From: Flavobacteriaceae bacterium
GTDB lineage: Bacteria; Bacteroidota; Bacteroidia; Flavobacteriales; Flavobacteriaceae
Direction: 5' to 3'
Length of the DNA: 5,867 nt
Assembly: GCA_030633285.1 (NCBI GenBank)
Contig: DAOVTC010000079.1
Span: 1-5,867, forward strand
Shown: positions 4,977 to 5,867 of the stretch, one piece after another
Position numbering within the stretch: the first letter of the stretch is position 1
Layout of the letters: each line of letters opens with the position of its first letter
Notes under the pieces: generated by a model
Database searches by the model: none
What the model was told of the DNA's origin: nothing
What the model saw: only the letters and a program-made list of their open reading frames with translations
Position numbers and translations under genes: made by a program

Positions 4977-5867
4977 ATGACTGGTGTTATAATTAAATCA
5001 ACAGGTAGTTGGTATCTCGTTAGAACTGAAGATCACCAACAATTCCAATGTAGAATTAGAGGTAAATTCCGTATAAAAGGTATTAAAAGTACAAATCCTT
5101 TAACAGTTGGTGACCATGTGGATTTTGATCTCGAAAAAAAAAGTAATACTGGTATAATTACAAATATTCACGATAGAAAAAATTATATAATTCGAAAATC
5201 AGTTAACCTATCAAAACAAACACATATCATTGCTGCTAACATTGATTGTGCCTTTTTATTAATAACAATTGATAGTCCTCCCACTTTACCTTCATTTATT
5301 GATCGGTTTTTAGCAACTACTGAGGCATATCATATTGAAGCCATTTTATTATTTAATAAAATAGACATCTATGATGAAAATCAAAATTTACAAAAAAATA
5401 AACTTCTAAAAATTTATTCTGATATTGGTTATCAATGCATTGAGATTTCTGTAACTAAAAATATCAACATAAATAAGGTCAAGAATTTAATGAAAGATAA
5501 AGTAAGTATGATTTCTGGTCATTCGGGAGTTGGAAAATCTTCATTAATAAATACTATAGCTCCTAGTTTAAATTTGAAAATTGCCGAAGTTTCTACCCAA
5601 CATAAACAAGGTCAACACACCACTACTTTTGCTGAAATGTTTGCCCTTCCATTTGGTGGATATATTATTGACACTCCTGGCATTAAGGGTTTTGGAGTTG
5701 TAGATTTTAAACAACAGGAAATTGGAGATTATTTTCGTGAATTTTTTGCTTTAAAACATCTATGTAAATTCAACAACTGTTTACATGTTAATGAGCCAAA
5801 ATGTGCAGTTAAAGAAGCTTTAGAAAAAGGAAATATTGCTCCATCCAGATATAAAAGTTACCTCCAA
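4977..5867 (+). CDS. rsgA: Ribosome small subunit-dependent GTPase A, 3'-partial
   Basis: The frame runs from ATG 4977 for 297 codons to the window end without a stop. Family members are usually a little over 300 aa, so roughly 20 residues are missing. RsgA (YjeQ) is a late-acting GTPase in 30S subunit maturation, with activity stimulated by the ribosome. The order is an N-terminal OB-fold (about 1-70), then the circularly permuted GTPase domain: G4 NKID (127-130), G5-like SVT (158-160), G1 GHSGVGKSS (181-189), switch QHTTT (213-217) and G3 DTPG (232-235). The C-terminal zinc knuckle follows as C263, C268, H270 and C276 in the family pattern CxxxxCxHxxxxxC. G4 preceding G1 is the family hallmark. 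The start is fixed by MTGVIIKSTGSWYLV, a normal RsgA beginning, and by the promoter 33 nt upstream. There is no Shine-Dalgarno sequence. Nothing appears damaged. Confidence 0.96.
   Translation, partial: MTGVIIKSTGSWYLVRTEDHQQFQCRIRGKFRIKGIKSTNPLTVGDHVDFDLEKKSNTGIITNIHDRKNYIIRKSVNLSKQTHIIAANIDCAFLLITIDSPPTLPSFIDRFLATTEAYHIEAILLFNKIDIYDENQNLQKNKLLKIYSDIGYQCIEISVTKNININKVKNLMKDKVSMISGHSGVGKSSLINTIAPSLNLKIAEVSTQHKQGQHTTTFAEMFALPFGGYIIDTPGIKGFGVVDFKQQEIGDYFREFFALKHLCKFNNCLHVNEPKCAVKEALEKGNIAPSRYKSYLQ

Noticed and set aside
1..5867. Search for tRNA genes, CRISPR arrays, insertion sequences and attachment sites
   Set aside because: No cloverleaf-like segments, regularly spaced repeats, transposase frames or flanking duplications were seen. 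The gene order and composition look like ordinary chromosome.

Overview
The window is AT-rich and codes densely on both strands. Start codons lack Shine-Dalgarno sequences, and the two recognisable vegetative promoters are of the TAnnTTTG type. With the gene families present, this points to a Bacteroidetes bacterium, most likely a member of the Flavobacteriaceae. The assignment is inferred from composition and signals, since no marker rRNA is present.

Layout. (1) Bases 1-1697, plus strand: a two-gene operon of a saccharopine dehydrogenase family enzyme (its first few codons lie outside the window) and DNA-3-methyladenine glycosylase I (tag), 2 nt apart. (2) Bases 3641-1698, minus strand: a four-gene cluster in transcription order. 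It encodes a 68-aa two-helix membrane peptide, an ECF-type sigma-70 factor, a 220-aa four-helix membrane protein in the usual anti-sigma position, and a 151-aa protein with two glycine-zipper membrane helices. Its last stop codon directly abuts the stop codon of tag. (3) Bases 3734-3767: a symmetric hairpin terminator separating the cluster from the next gene. (4) Bases 4823-3804, minus strand: a membrane-anchored SRPBCC plus GyrI-like two-domain protein. (5) Bases 4977-5867, plus strand: rsgA, the ribosome-assembly GTPase, cut by the window end about 20 residues short of its expected C-terminus. It diverges from the SRPBCC gene over a 153-bp region holding a promoter for each.

The most interesting signal is in the sigma cluster. 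The same bipartite motif, AGGGTGTAATA - 12 nt - AGCCACTAA on the minus strand, occurs exactly twice: before the first gene (3610-3641) and before the glycine-zipper gene (2171-2202). Both copies have identical internal spacing, an A-tract just upstream, and ATAAAAC just downstream. The spacing suits an ECF promoter, and neither region contains a vegetative TAnnTTTG box. The simplest reading is that the sigma factor drives its own operon and also fires an internal promoter for the glycine-zipper protein. All three partner proteins are membrane proteins, which suggests a membrane or envelope sensing circuit. The signal it responds to cannot be read from the sequence.
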